In this document: one piece after another, positions 29,200 to 39,905 of the stretch | How the letters are laid out: every line of letters starts with the position of its first letter | How positions within the stretch are numbered: position 1 is the stretch's first letter | Program-made: the position numbers and the translations under genes | DNA from: Casuarina equisetifolia | Lineage: Eukaryota; Streptophyta; Magnoliopsida; Fagales; Casuarinaceae | Length of the DNA stretch: 64,000 nucleotides | Reading direction: 5' to 3' | Assembly: GCA_028551475.1 (NCBI GenBank) | Contig: CM052354.1 | Location: 9,879,172 to 9,943,171, forward strand | Notes under the pieces: generated by a model | Databases searched by the model: none | Told to the model about the DNA's origin: nothing | What the model saw: only the letters and a program-made list of their open reading frames with translations

Positions 29200-30035
29200 A
29201 TTTTATGTATATATTTATATATGTAAAATAAAAGTTTATGTCTCTCGTGTCAAAATTAATATGACAAGGTATAATTAAAAGATCTTATGAATATATCTTT
29301 TGATTGTTAATTCTCAACATATAAAGTTCAATATTTAAACCGTAAAAGTATTCATCAATTAGATCCTTTTAAAGAAAAGAAATCAAATTATGTCGTATTG
29401 AACAAGAAAGACTCCTACTCTAAGTCGGTAAAGCTTCTATAGGTGATTTTGATATGATTATAAAAAGCCAACTTTACACAAATAAGACTTCCATTCGAAA
29501 TTCAACAAGCATAGGTTATAATGGTGTTCCTAATATTTCTTTTTACTAAATCTTCAGAAAGAAACTCTCAAAATATTAGTACCAGCGTACCACCTACCAG
29601 TACCAAAGAAACTCTCAAAGTATTGCCAAATCCAATCCACGTACCAGTACCAACTATTAAAATTCTTTCAAGCTTCAATTCTTTTTCATGGTTACTCGTC
29701 TCAGTTTTCAGTTACTAATTAATTTATGTTTAAATAATTAGAAATTGAAATAAATCACGAGTTGCTCTCACTTGCACCGCCTCTAGAATGGCGTTGTAAA
29801 ATCATAAGTCCACGTGTTGCTATTTACACCTCCAGAGTTGGTTCAGACTAATGAGATTGGTTGTGTCCCACAAAAGACGTCACAAAAATTCATTAATGGG
29901 CAGCCTAGGTCTTTCTGTCCAGCACTAAGTTCAGGGGCGTATTAAGAAAAACCTAGCTTGCGGTATCTCTCATTTTGCCCTGCTGTTTACATTCACCTTT
30001 CGTTCGCCTCCTTTGTTTTGCATCAGGAAAACCCC
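29200..30035 (+). promoter_or_regulatory. Upstream region of resistance gene C
   Basis: AT-rich distal part. The proximal part holds a G-box CACGTG (29811-29816) and a TGACGTC-type bZIP/TGA element in reverse (GACGTCA, 29876-29882). Such elements are known in hormone- and defence-responsive plant promoters, but function here is inference. No clear TATA box was pinned down. An in-frame ATG at about 29958 would add 26 residues with no counterpart in A, so it is probably leader. Confidence 0.35.
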
Positions 30036-33000
30036 ATGGCTGAGTTTGCAGGCGTACTTCTCGCCCCCTTCCTCCAACAGCTTTTTGAAAAGCTGTTATC
30101 TCGCGAGTTCATTGACCTCTTTGGGGGACGAGAACTCAACAAGGATCTCTTACGCGACTTAAGGATAGCATTGATCTCCGTGAATAAACTTGTTGAAGAT
30201 GGAGAGGACAAGGCACTTGTGGAGACTCCAGTGAAAGAATGGCTTGATGAGTTGAAAGATGCTGTGTATGATGCAGGAGACATATTGGACGAGATTGCTA
30301 CTAAAGCCTTGGGACGCGAGTTGGATGCTGAATTTGAAGGCACAGCAAGTAAGGTACGAAATTCCATCTTTGATTCTCTTAAGCCTTTTGCCAAAAAGAT
30401 AGAGCGAAAGATAAAACAAGTACTCCGTGCACTAGAGAATCTGGAAAAACGAAAGGATGTTTTAGGTTTGAGAGAAGTTGGTGGAGGAAAAACATTTGAA
30501 AGACGGTTCACTACTTCTTTGGTTGAAGAATCTGAAACTTTTGGTAGGGATGATGATAAGGAAATGATAATAAATTTGTTGCTCTCGAATGATGCAAGTG
30601 GTAATGAGATAATGAGAGTAATTCCCATAGTTGGCCAGGGAGGAATTGGTAAAACCACACTTGCTCAACTTGTATACAACGACCAAAAGGTGAAGGAGTA
30701 TTTTGACCTTAAAGCGTGGGTATATGTTTCGGAAGAATTTGATGTGCCTCGTGTGACGAGAACAATTTTAGATGAAATGGGTTTATCAACTAATGGTGGT
30801 TTTGAGAATCTAAATGGGCTCCAACTTATGCTTCGTGAGGAAGTGATTGGGAAAAAAATTTTGGTTGTTTTAGATGACATGTGGAATGAGAATCCAAGTA
30901 ATTGGGAGCTCTTAAGTAAACCATTAAAATCTGGAGCACAAAGAAGTGCAGTGATTGTAACCACACGCAATGAAAGGGTTGCATCAATAGTGCGTACGGT
31001 TCCAATTCATCCTTTAAATAAGTTATCAGAAGAAGATTGTTGGTTGTTATTTGCAAAGCATGCATTTGACAACAATAACTTTAATATGCGTCTAGAACTA
31101 GAAGTGATAGGTAGAAAAATTGTGAAAAAGTGTGATGGTCTACCTTTGGCAATCAAGGCAATTGGACGTCTCTTACGATTTAATTTGGTGGTTGATGAAT
31201 GGGAGAAGATATTGGAGAGCAATTTATGGGATTTATCACATGCCCAAACTGATATTCATCCAAGCTTAAGATTAAGTTTTAAGTATCTTTCCCCTGATTT
31301 AAAGCTATGCTTTGCTTGTTTGTCAATATTTTCAAAATCACAAAATTTCCTTGAAAGTGTTGTAGTCAGCTTATGGATGGCAGAAGGTTTGTTAAAAGAA
31401 ACAGCGAACAAAACAATGGAAGAAATTGGTCATGATTATTTTGTTACTTTGACATTAATGTCACTAATTCAAAAATCAACAACCCAAGAAGAAATTTATG
31501 TAATGCACGACTTTGTCATCGACTTGGCAAAATTAGTGTCTGGGCAATTTACTGGTAGGTTAGTGGATGGCTCTTCCCATGGAATTACAAACAAGACTCG
31601 TCGATTGCCATTCAAGGGAAAGGATTTACTATACTTGAAAAAGTTTAAAGTTCTTCACACAACTAAGAAATTGCACACTTTCTTTTCAATGAACTCTCAA
31701 GAAGCTAAAATTTATGTTACTAATGCATTGCTACATGATTTATTCCCCTTGATGTCAAATTTGAGAGTACTTTATTTGGGCAATTGCATAAATGTGACAG
31801 AATTGCCTGAATCAATTTCTCAAATGAAGTATCTACGATATTTGTCCCTTTGTTCTACTGGAATTACTAAGCTACCTAATTCAATATGTAAGTTGTGTAA
31901 CTTGCAAGAGTTATGCTTGGCATTTTGTAAAAGGCTTATTGCATTACCAAAAGACATGCAAAGGTTGGTTAACTTACATTTTCTTGATATTAAAGAAGCT
32001 AGCATAAAGGAGATGCCAACAAATCTCGGTAAACTAAAACAATTATGGGGGATAAGTTCATTTTTCATCGACAAACATTATAGGGCTTGTATTCAAACAT
32101 TGGGAAAATTTTCAAATCTTATGAGACCTCTTCAAATTTTAGAGCTCCAAAATGTTGTATCTCCTATAGATGCTTTGGAAGCAAGATTGAAAGATAAGAA
32201 GAATCTTAAGACATTGCATTTTGGATGGAATTCATTACATACTTCAGAAAGTCAAAGATTTGTTCCAAAAAATCTCGAACCTTATACAAACTTAGAATTT
32301 CTCATTATCGAGAACTATTGTGCCACAAGTCTTCCATATTGGGTTGGGCATTCTTCATTCTCTAAGATGACATACCTTTGCTTAAAGAATTGCAAATATT
32401 GTTATAACTTACCACCACTTGGCCAATTATGCTCTCTACAAAAACTCATTGTTATTGGGTTAGAAGGAGTTGTTAAAATAGATCATGAGTTTTATGGCAA
32501 TGGCTCTTTGTTAGTTAAGCCATTTAAGGCCTTGCAATTTCTTTGTTTTGAACATATGTTGAATTGGGAGCAATTGTCTTCTTTTGGTGCTGAAAACAAT
32601 AGTGGAGCTTTTCCACAACTTAAAGAGCTATGCATTAGATTTTGCCCCAAGTTAAAAGGAGAGTTACCTGCCCATCTTCCTTCTTTAGCCAAACTTGAGA
32701 TCTCTGAATGTCAACAATTGGTAGCTTCACTCCCTAGGGCCACTACTATCCAAGATTTGCAACTAAGATATTGTAATGAGGCTTTGTTAAATGAATTACC
32801 AGCTAGATTGCAGAGGTTGAGAATTGACAAATTTGACTCAATAGAGTACCTTCCTAAATTAATGATCAATTGTAGCAAAAGTCTTCAAGAGTTTCATATT
32901 GGGTATTGCATGAAGTTAGAACTTTCAACACAATTGGAACTTTCATCCCTTGAAATATTGAAGTTGTACAGTTGTGATTCCCTTATATCAATTCCATTAG

Positions 33001-33731
33001 ATTTATTCCCAAAGCTCCATTCCATTGATATCCTTCATTGTAAGAATTTCTCATCTCTTATAATTTCAAAATCAAATGGACAGGATCTAGTGATCAGGAA
33101 AATAGATATTTCTGATTGCCCCAATTTTGTATCTTTTCCTAAAGGAGGACTTCGTGCCCCAAGGCTAACTTCATTTTTCATCAAGAATTGTCAAAGTCTA
33201 AAGTCATTACCGGACGAGATGCACATACTACTACCTTCTCTTGAAGTGTTTTCCATAATGGATTGTCCAGAAGTTACGTCGTTTCCTGATGGGGGCTTTC
33301 CAGGCTATGTGGATCTAATTAAAATCTGGTCTTGTAAGAAACTATTTGCTAGCCGGATGGAATGGTGTTTGGAAGAACTTTTATCTCTTAGATATTTGTC
33401 AATCCATGCAAAATTAGAAGATGTGATGTCCTTCCCAGAACCGAGAGTGTTGCCCTCCAGTCTCCTCATACTTCAACTTGGGGACTTTCAAAATATGAAA
33501 TCTTTGGATAAAAAGGGACTTCAACACCTCTCCTCTCTTACAGAATTGAAGCTCGTTGACTGTCCTAACCTCGAGCGCATCCAAGGAAATGAGTTGCCTA
33601 CCTCCCTTTCCACTATTAATATCAAAGGATGTCCTTTGTTGAAGAAGCAGTTGCAAAGAAAGAAAGGAAAAGAGCAAGCAAATATTCATGATGATGTTGA
33701 CATATTGATTGATGGTGAATACATTGGATGA
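30036..33731 (+). CDS. Intact CC-NB-LRR disease resistance protein (RPP13/R13L1-like), gene C
   Basis: A single uninterrupted exon of 1231 codons encodes a cytosolic immune receptor of the coiled-coil NB-LRR class, expected to sense pathogen effectors through its LRRs and switch by ADP/ATP exchange. Start chosen at MAEFAGVLLAPFLQQLF (30036), which matches pseudogene A and is the usual family start. Domains: CC about 1-190 with WLDELKDAVYDAGDILDE (69-86, the EDVID-type region); P-loop GQGGIGKTT (200-208); RNBS-A FDLKAWVYVSEEFDV; kinase-2 ILVVLDDMW (275-283, Met where DVW is usual); RNBS-B AVIVTTRNERVAS; GLPL at 368-371; MHD at 490-492; then LRRs from about 565 to 1215, many ending in a Cys-containing C..L spacing. 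The tail is DVDILIDGEYIG. All nucleotide-binding motifs are present, so it is probably functional. It is the only complete member of the cluster here. Confidence 0.96.
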   Translation: MAEFAGVLLAPFLQQLFEKLLSREFIDLFGGRELNKDLLRDLRIALISVNKLVEDGEDKALVETPVKEWLDELKDAVYDAGDILDEIATKALGRELDAEFEGTASKVRNSIFDSLKPFAKKIERKIKQVLRALENLEKRKDVLGLREVGGGKTFERRFTTSLVEESETFGRDDDKEMIINLLLSNDASGNEIMRVIPIVGQGGIGKTTLAQLVYNDQKVKEYFDLKAWVYVSEEFDVPRVTRTILDEMGLSTNGGFENLNGLQLMLREEVIGKKILVVLDDMWNENPSNWELLSKPLKSGAQRSAVIVTTRNERVASIVRTVPIHPLNKLSEEDCWLLFAKHAFDNNNFNMRLELEVIGRKIVKKCDGLPLAIKAIGRLLRFNLVVDEWEKILESNLWDLSHAQTDIHPSLRLSFKYLSPDLKLCFACLSIFSKSQNFLESVVVSLWMAEGLLKETANKTMEEIGHDYFVTLTLMSLIQKSTTQEEIYVMHDFVIDLAKLVSGQFTGRLVDGSSHGITNKTRRLPFKGKDLLYLKKFKVLHTTKKLHTFFSMNSQEAKIYVTNALLHDLFPLMSNLRVLYLGNCINVTELPESISQMKYLRYLSLCSTGITKLPNSICKLCNLQELCLAFCKRLIALPKDMQRLVNLHFLDIKEASIKEMPTNLGKLKQLWGISSFFIDKHYRACIQTLGKFSNLMRPLQILELQNVVSPIDALEARLKDKKNLKTLHFGWNSLHTSESQRFVPKNLEPYTNLEFLIIENYCATSLPYWVGHSSFSKMTYLCLKNCKYCYNLPPLGQLCSLQKLIVIGLEGVVKIDHEFYGNGSLLVKPFKALQFLCFEHMLNWEQLSSFGAENNSGAFPQLKELCIRFCPKLKGELPAHLPSLAKLEISECQQLVASLPRATTIQDLQLRYCNEALLNELPARLQRLRIDKFDSIEYLPKLMINCSKSLQEFHIGYCMKLELSTQLELSSLEILKLYSCDSLISIPLDLFPKLHSIDILHCKNFSSLIISKSNGQDLVIRKIDISDCPNFVSFPKGGLRAPRLTSFFIKNCQSLKSLPDEMHILLPSLEVFSIMDCPEVTSFPDGGFPGYVDLIKIWSCKKLFASRMEWCLEELLSLRYLSIHAKLEDVMSFPEPRVLPSSLLILQLGDFQNMKSLDKKGLQHLSSLTELKLVDCPNLERIQGNELPTSLSTINIKGCPLLKKQLQRKKGKEQANIHDDVDILIDGEYIG

Positions 33732-35247
33732 GCCAAAAGACTAGGAAAACTCACATTTTTCTGATATACATACCACGTTCGGGAGCTATGCATTCAACTT
33801 CTACAATTTGGTAAATACTATTCTCAATTAACTAACTATAAATATACTTATGTTGTTTCCGATAATACCATTTAATTTTTTTTTTACCAAAAATATTTTA
33901 ATAGTTTTTATATTTTTGTTTTATTTATCACTATCTGATTTTTTTCTCCTTTTGTTTCATTTTTTGGATGGAAGACTTTCCAAGTAATTGGAGATCAAAG
34001 GACTTGGGTCCCAATTCCAACAGCACAGTTAGGCAAATAGAGTGTAACTAAAGATTAGGTAATTAATTCAAATCCTCTTAATTGCATTTCTAACTAATAT
34101 AAATATGCATTGGGTTGGGATGCTACTTCCTAATTTAAGTTAACAAGTAAAGCTTGCTAGAGGTTTGATTATAAAAAATAAAAAAATAAAAGATTGGGTA
34201 ATCAATCCAACTATAAAATATTTGGTTCTCTTTTCCTCAAATTGCATCTTGTTTATATTGATTAAGTTCAAGCTAATAATCTCTTTTTAAAAGAGTATAG
34301 AATTCCTTTTCTTGGATAACACATTTATTGTTATATTTACTATGTGCAACAATATCGGAAAATTGATGTTCTTAATACAATCTTCTTATCTTAGCATTTA
34401 TAAATGATTGGTTGACTACTCTAACAAGTTAATAGTCCTTGAAAAATTACAACTTTTGTGTATATCATGGAAAAGTATATTTTTGATCAATTTGATTATG
34501 TGTTAATTTTAACACTATGAACTTTGTTTATTTTAAGGAACAATCCAGTTTTCAATTAAGTCATAGGAGCTAATTAAGTAGTATTAAGTGCTTTACCCAC
34601 TCATTCATTTAGGAAATTCATGGTTCTATTCATGTAACAATAATATCAATTGACTAAGTTGCGCTGTTGGTGAAAGAAAATTAGCATTATGCGTTAGATT
34701 TAGTGACTTAAATTTTGTGTGATGTTATTTATTGATTTAAACATTTAAATATTAGCTATTGAAAATAGGTACAGAAAATTGAATGGCAAAGTATTTTTCA
34801 ATGGCTAGCTGAGTATTCTTGCTCATTAGAACTCCTTGAAAAGTTAAAACATTAATGTATCTCATGGATAACTATGTTCTTGATCAATTTGTTATGTGCT
34901 GATTTTATTGCCAAGAATTTTATCTTAGGGAACTAGTTTTCAATTGGGTTATAAGGCTTAATTATGTAGTGGAAAGTGCTTTACCCACTTATTCATTTAT
35001 AGAATTGCAATTGTAGTTACTTGAAAATAATATCAATGGACTGAGTTGCAGTATTGGCGAAAGGAAGTTAAACTAGTTGTTCAACATAAGAAAATACTTC
35101 TCTACTCCAAAAGAAAATTAAATATTACAATTGATATCTAGTAGCTGAAGTTTTATGTGTGGTTATTTATTAATTAGACATTTAGTTATTACCCATGGAA
35201 CAAGAACGGAAATTTGAATGGTGACTTCTTACATTTAATTTTCTTCT

Positions 35248-35440
35248 ATCAGGCAGCCTTGAAAGCAATGGCACCAGAATCTGAAAAAAAAAAAAACTCC
35301 GCAATTGACACAAGCCTCTCCACCAGTGGATGTAGAAACCCCTGCAACAAATCTAACAGTCCAGCCAACAATGAATCCATCAGCATCTGCTCCGTCTTGT
35401 GCATACCCAGTACCTTCTACTGCTACTTGTAGGAATTACC
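35248..35440 (+). other. Possible exon-like open segment downstream of gene C
   Basis: After a good acceptor (TTTTCTTCTATCAG, to about 35252) the sequence is less AT-rich than its surroundings. It contains a run of 13 A (35284-35296), then reads a Pro/Thr/Ser-rich peptide (QASPPVDVETPATNLTVQP) in the frame open at 35305-35520. No family was recognised. It could be a 3' exon of the resistance transcript, a fragment of another gene, or chance. Confidence 0.25.
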
Positions 35441-36278
35441 ATCTTTTTAAGTCATCATGTTGCTTCCTTTATGTGTGTCCTGTCCTTCTATATGTATTTG
35501 ATTTTCCATCTCTTGTTTGAGATTATATTTGCCTAGGTTAGTTCGTTTGGGGCTTGATGAGGACCACTCAATCCCAAGTCATTTAGTTTGTTTGATGTGA
35601 TACTGAATAAGACGTTCATGATCACTTATAATTATTGAATGACATATCAGATTTTCCATATTTGATTGAGCAATTCACGTAACTTTGTATCTCTTTCCTT
35701 CATACTTTCAGACAAATGCATCTACAACGAAAATTTGAAGGACAACTTTTTAGAGTTACGGTGTGGTGGGAATTCCAGATCACACTTTGTGCCAAAAGCT
35801 GGAATGTGAAGAAGTAAAACCAATGTAAGTAGATAATTTTCTCTAGGTTAATTTGTGATCGCTATAAACAGGTTGTTTATCCATGATCCGGAAACCTGAA
35901 TTTATTGATGGAAACTTTTTACTTTTCTGATTATTTGATCTAAAATGATGCTTAGACACCACATTATTGATCAAAAAAATTTTTTGTGATCATCATCAGA
36001 AACAAAAGCCAAACGGGAAAAATAAAAAATAAAAAATCAGGCAGTGTGCATTTTTTTTTCCTTCCTTCCTGTTGATAAAGGAGCGGGGCGCTTGTCTTAA
36101 GGTAATAAGTTTGGGAACTTGAGAACAGATTATGACTCCCATATTTTTTGTCCGCGGATTAGATCAAGTATCTTCACGATTGCATCCTCTATATAATGTA
36201 ATGGCATTCAAATTGAGGGCAAAGATTATCAGGTCTCCGAAGCAAAAGTTGCAATTTGTAGCATTGTTCAATTATTAG

Positions 36279-36388
36279 TTGCACGAAATATTTCTGAAGT
36301 ACTGAAGACCAATGGTATTGGGCCATGATTACAGGAAGCGAAGGCAGCCGAAAAGAATCTCTAATCCAACTAGGATGAACGTCTGAAG
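36279..36388 (+). repeat. Splice-flanked noncoding cassette, copy D
   Basis: 110 bp after ATTATTAG and before GTTAGA, starting TTGCACGAAATATTTCTGAA and ending GAACGTCTGAAG. It stands alone, about 2.5 kb downstream of gene C and just before the NOL6 promoter remnant. Confidence 0.55.
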
Positions 36389-36496
36389 GTTAGATAACTA
36401 GTTCGACGACACTCCATGAGGTCAGGTTTTATAGAATGTCTATCTCTGGGCTTGAAGCTCAGTCCATGGTTTAAAAAAATGGATGAGGAATGACTT

Positions 36497-36575
36497 TGGG
36501 CCTTTAACCTGCTGGCTCTTCTCCATGTTTCCCGCCCCCCCTTCTGTTAAACCCTAGTTCTTGGTTAAACCCTGG
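36497..36575 (+). promoter_or_regulatory. Site II-like and telo-box motifs of the NOL6 promoter remnant
   Basis: TTGGGCC at 36496-36502 is site II-like. AAACCCTAG at 36549-36557 and AAACCCTGG at 36567-36575 are telo-box-like. In plants this combination is characteristic of ribosome-biogenesis and translation genes, which fits the NOL6 exons downstream. A probable 5' leader with an intron follows (acceptor CTGCCAG at about 37029). Confidence 0.6.
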
Positions 36576-37056
36576 TTCCTTTGCTTCGCTCCGAATACCG
36601 TTACCAAGTAGCGAAAACAAGAGAGTAGCAACGGAGTCTATTGCTCTCACAGACTGTTAGGACCTCACAGTGGATTCATAGCACGTGACTCGGAGGACAA
36701 AACAGAGGTTTCATCGAGCGGTATTTTGGGGAAAGAAGCTCACGAAGTGGAAGAAGAAAAGAGAGACGCGAGCGAGGTTTTGGGTATCGAAGATCTGAGA
36801 TGGTTTCTGTTCTACCTTGTTCTAGTTATCCTTCCATTTTTGTGTAGTTCGATTAGTGTAACGTAGACTATAGTTAGCTACTCTAATCCGTTAGTTTTTG
36901 CTAATTTGGAGATTGTAGCTGTGACTGTGTTGGATTGTATTCAGGGAGCTTTTGTTGAATGTATAGGGGAGATTCTGCCCAAATTTCCCCTGTAATTCTG
37001 TGTTGAACCCGTGTTTACCTTGCTGCCAGGCATTGTTAGTCTCTAACACAGACTTC

Positions 37057-37465
37057 ATGGACTTGAAAGTCAGGGAGCTCCTGAAGGAGGTCCAGCTCGA
37101 CCCCTCGCCTGCCTTCACCAAGTTCGTCGACGACACCGTTTCGGCCATCAAAGACGCTGTCGATAAAATTCCCGAAGACTTGAAGGTCTCTGAAAGCCTA
37201 AAAGTTTGAATTCAGTTTTTTATTTCCTTAGTAAAGTTTTCAGCGTTTGATAGGTACTTGTTGAACTTGCTGATAGTAATTGATTGACAATGAGCAGGTG
37301 ACAGGGGATGAAGGTCCTGGGTTTGTCAGGGACATTGGAGCCGACAAATTTGAGTTCAACTTTAAAAAGCCAAAATCTGTCGAAACTGGTGGGAGCTATG
37401 CAATACAATGCATTGCAAAGCCTCATGTAAATGTCGATATTTTTATTCGGTTGCCCAAGGTATAA
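37057..37465 (+). pseudogene. NOL6: NOL6/NRAP nucleolar protein 5' fragment (exons 1-2 only)
   Basis: NOL6/NRAP is a large nucleolar protein of the small-subunit processome. Exon 1 (37057-37185, 43 codons) reads MDLKVRELLKEVQLDPSPAF onward to KIPEDLK. Exon 2 (37298-37459, 54 codons) includes GPGFVRDIGADKFEFNFKKP and ends in VNVDIFIRLPK. The intron 37186-37297 has GT..AG ends and keeps frame, and there are no lesions in these exons. The next expected exon, beginning with the family's ECF(H/Y)EKDY motif, is not found within the following 700 bp, after which resistance-cluster flank repeats begin. Read-through of exon 2 stops at once (TAA at 37463-37465), giving at most a 98-residue peptide. It is therefore a truncated gene rather than a working NOL6 copy, but its promoter and first exons look young and intact. 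Confidence 0.85.
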
Positions 37466-38130
37466 AGCTAACCTCCCTTTAATATAATAATGTTGTATTC
37501 TTAAACGTATGAATGAACTCTTTTTGTGTGTTTATGAGCATGTACATGTATAAACGTGAATCGTTTCTAGTTGATGGATAAGGTAGCTGTTAGCGTTATG
37601 TGGTGGGTAGGGTATTCTTATTGCAAGTGACTAAGGTCTGCATTTGGGTAATAGTCAATTTTAAATGACATTACGTGGGATTCTGTGGAAAAAGAAATCC
37701 CGAAGAACTTGGATTTTGTCAACTTTGGGACTGATGTGAGACTAATCTATTCTTAATTGTTGTCTGTGCGACTTGGTAGGCATCCATTTTCATTCCATTA
37801 TGTTGTGGCAGTGTGAGTTGAATCACTTTTATATGATTTAACTGATCCATGTAGCACATGATGAAGTGTTTTTCTTTTCCCTAAGCTTAAACATGATCAA
37901 ATGAATATGATTCATGCTACAATTAGGATAGATCCAGTTGCATGGTGGCTAGTGGCTATGTAAATACAAGCATTTTATCAGCTTTTGGCGTGAACAAACA
38001 AGCTTTGTTCTGTCAGGACAGTGTTTTTATTAATTCAGACATGAATACGCGTGTCATATGATGGGTTTAGCACCAATTTGGACCCAACAAGTAACTAGTT
38101 CGAAATTTTTGTTTAGAGAGTAAACGATAT
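37466..38130. other. Probable remains of NOL6 intron 2 and unidentified sequence
   Basis: No open frame or repeat was recognised. It is bounded by the NOL6 exon 2 donor on the left and by cluster flank repeat on the right, so the truncation breakpoint should lie near 38130. Confidence 0.35.
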
Positions 38131-39905
38131 TTTTTGAAAGGGTTAAAGGATTTATTTTTTCATTTTTACTTTTCTAAATTGCAAGACGTGCGTTGTTATA
38201 TCTATTATGGGCAAAGTGTAGCAAGTCTGCTTTTTCTTTTGTATAATTTTCTTATCTTAGTGTTTTTTGGAATTTGCGTACCATCTAAATATTCTAACTC
38301 TTTAATAGTCTTTGAAACGTTAAAGCCTTTGAGTATCTATTGGATAAGAATGTTTTGGGTCAATTGGATTATGGGCTAATGTTAACACTTAGCGTTTTCT
38401 TCATCTCAGGAAACTCTTAGGTCTTGATTTAGTTGTGGAAGCTAACAATTAATGAGATAACATTTGTCTCCTAGTCTTCTCCTTTCCGTTTGGGAACTTT
38501 TCTTTTAAAAGTGGGTCAAAGCCTGGCTTGCATTGTGACTTCCCAGTTTCTGCTGGGTTTGGACTATTTCTTGAGGCAGAAAAAACATGTAAGTGGATCT
38601 GATTTGACTTTGGCACTTCATTATACGGCATATGTGTTTGATGACCAACCAGATCTTTTAGTCACTACTAGAGTTAATATTTATTGTAGATTTGCTTTGT
38701 TTCCCAATATTTTGCCATGGTTTCTTGCGCATAATCAAGCTGTTAAAATTCCAACATTTTTAGAATATGATTTGACTTTACAACTCTCTGTCTTTAGCAA
38801 AATTGCTATTGCCGAAATGAGTTGGGTCATTTGTTCAACATAAGAAAACACTTACTCTAGGTGGAAAGAAAAATTACACATTACTTTTGATATCTAGTAA
38901 CTCAAATTTTTTGTTTAATTACTAATATTGATGTTTTGTTGCTTCAATTGAAAAGGTATGGGAAGTTCAGTAGAGTTATGGAGTGATGGGAAGCCAAGAT
39001 CATGGGGTTTCATTTTTATTTGAAGTGGAGCTTTTAAACTACTGGATGACATTGTTTCACTTAGAATCTTGAACTTGACAAAAGGTAACAGTAGTGGAAA
39101 AAATTTTCTTGGCAACTTTGTGATCCCTATGAACAGGTTCTTTATTCATGATCTGCAAAACTAAGTTGATTGAGCAAGTTTTTTTTTTTTTTTTTATTCT
39201 TTAGATTATTTGATCTAGAATGAGGCTTAAACACATTATTGATCAAAACAATCTCTATAACCTTATATCTTCAGAGCGTGATATGAAGTAAAAGCCAAGA
39301 AACATAAAATCCCATGACCCAAAATTTAACATTTCTTAACTACGAAGAACCCAGCCTTAGAAATCAAGAAGGTCCTCTTTTGCAGATGCTATCAAGTAGT
39401 AGTGTATAAACATATAATGTCATTTTCAACCATTAGTGAATACACAAAAAATGATATAGTAAACTATTGAAATCAAATTTGTCACTAGATTATTTCACCC
39501 AAGACTACATTATATTCTTAAATATTGTTAAGACCTAGTATAGTACATATAATTCTTTTTCTAGGAAATGAACATTTTCAACAAATTTGGCACTTTACAG
39601 TACAAAACATACTCTGGCAACGGAGCAGCATGCCCTTTTTTTTATTTTTAAGTTTTTGGCCCCCTTCTTTCAGTTGATTAAGTAGCAGGGCATGTGCTTC
39701 TAGGAAATTGAGATTGGGAAGTAAAGGCAAGTGCTCGGTATTTAGGTCGGCTGTAGCAGCCATGTGGTTGCCCTGGCGGACGATCGGTCGGTTCCCAAGA
39801 GAGTGAACAACACCCTATGATGCAGCATCAACTCTTCTTTCATGCAGCAGCCCGAGCGTTACACTGAAAGGGAAGCGAGGGCTGCCCAAAGCAAAAGTAG
39901 TCGTT
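38130..39905. repeat. Segmental duplicate of 47.9-49.77 kb
   Basis: Collinear with 47900-49765 at an offset of about 9.8 kb. Shared landmarks: TTTGAAACGTTAAAGC / TTTGAAACATTAAAGC, GGCTTGCATTG, GAAAATACTTCT-type stretch, ATTTTCAACAAATTTGGCAC, and a relatively GC-rich end containing GCCATGTGG(T/C)TGCCCTGG and CACCCTATGATGCAGCA. The GC-rich end (about 39690-39905) may be a gene fragment on the minus strand (open frame with HLPLLPNLNFLEAH), but I do not recognise it. Confidence 0.7.

Larger units (their letters stand above)
25652..29200. repeat. 3' flank of unit B
   Basis: Duplicate of the flank of unit A, with a short deletion near 26695 and another near 27700, and with a retroposed insert at 28706-29109. 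The match to unit A resumes after the insert (GTAGTGGAGTTAAAACTG at 29115 versus 20029) and fades near 29160. Confidence 0.8.
33732..36480. repeat. 3' flank of gene C with diverged cluster repeats
   Basis: About 33960-34060 is a diverged version of the noncoding cassette (TTGGATGGAAGAC..GGAGATCAAAGGACTTGGG). 34230-34640 and 34740-35080 are two related copies of the GTATTTG/ATTAATAG-CCTTGAAA flank block (TCATGGA(A/T)AA, TTGATCAATTTG), i.e. a local duplication. The 35900-36270 stretch shows nothing recognisable. Confidence 0.55.

Noticed and set aside
29958-30035. Upstream in-frame ATG extending gene C by 26 residues
   Set aside because: The extension has no counterpart in pseudogene A, and MAEFAG is the usual start of this family.
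30023-30658. Long minus-strand frame of 211 residues under gene C
   Set aside because: Antisense to the CC and P-loop coding sequence; serine-rich composition is typical of shadow frames.
36440-36475. Sequence resembling a tRNA D-arm (GAAGCTCAGTCCATGG)
   Set aside because: No cloverleaf could be formed around it; no T-loop follows at the correct distance.
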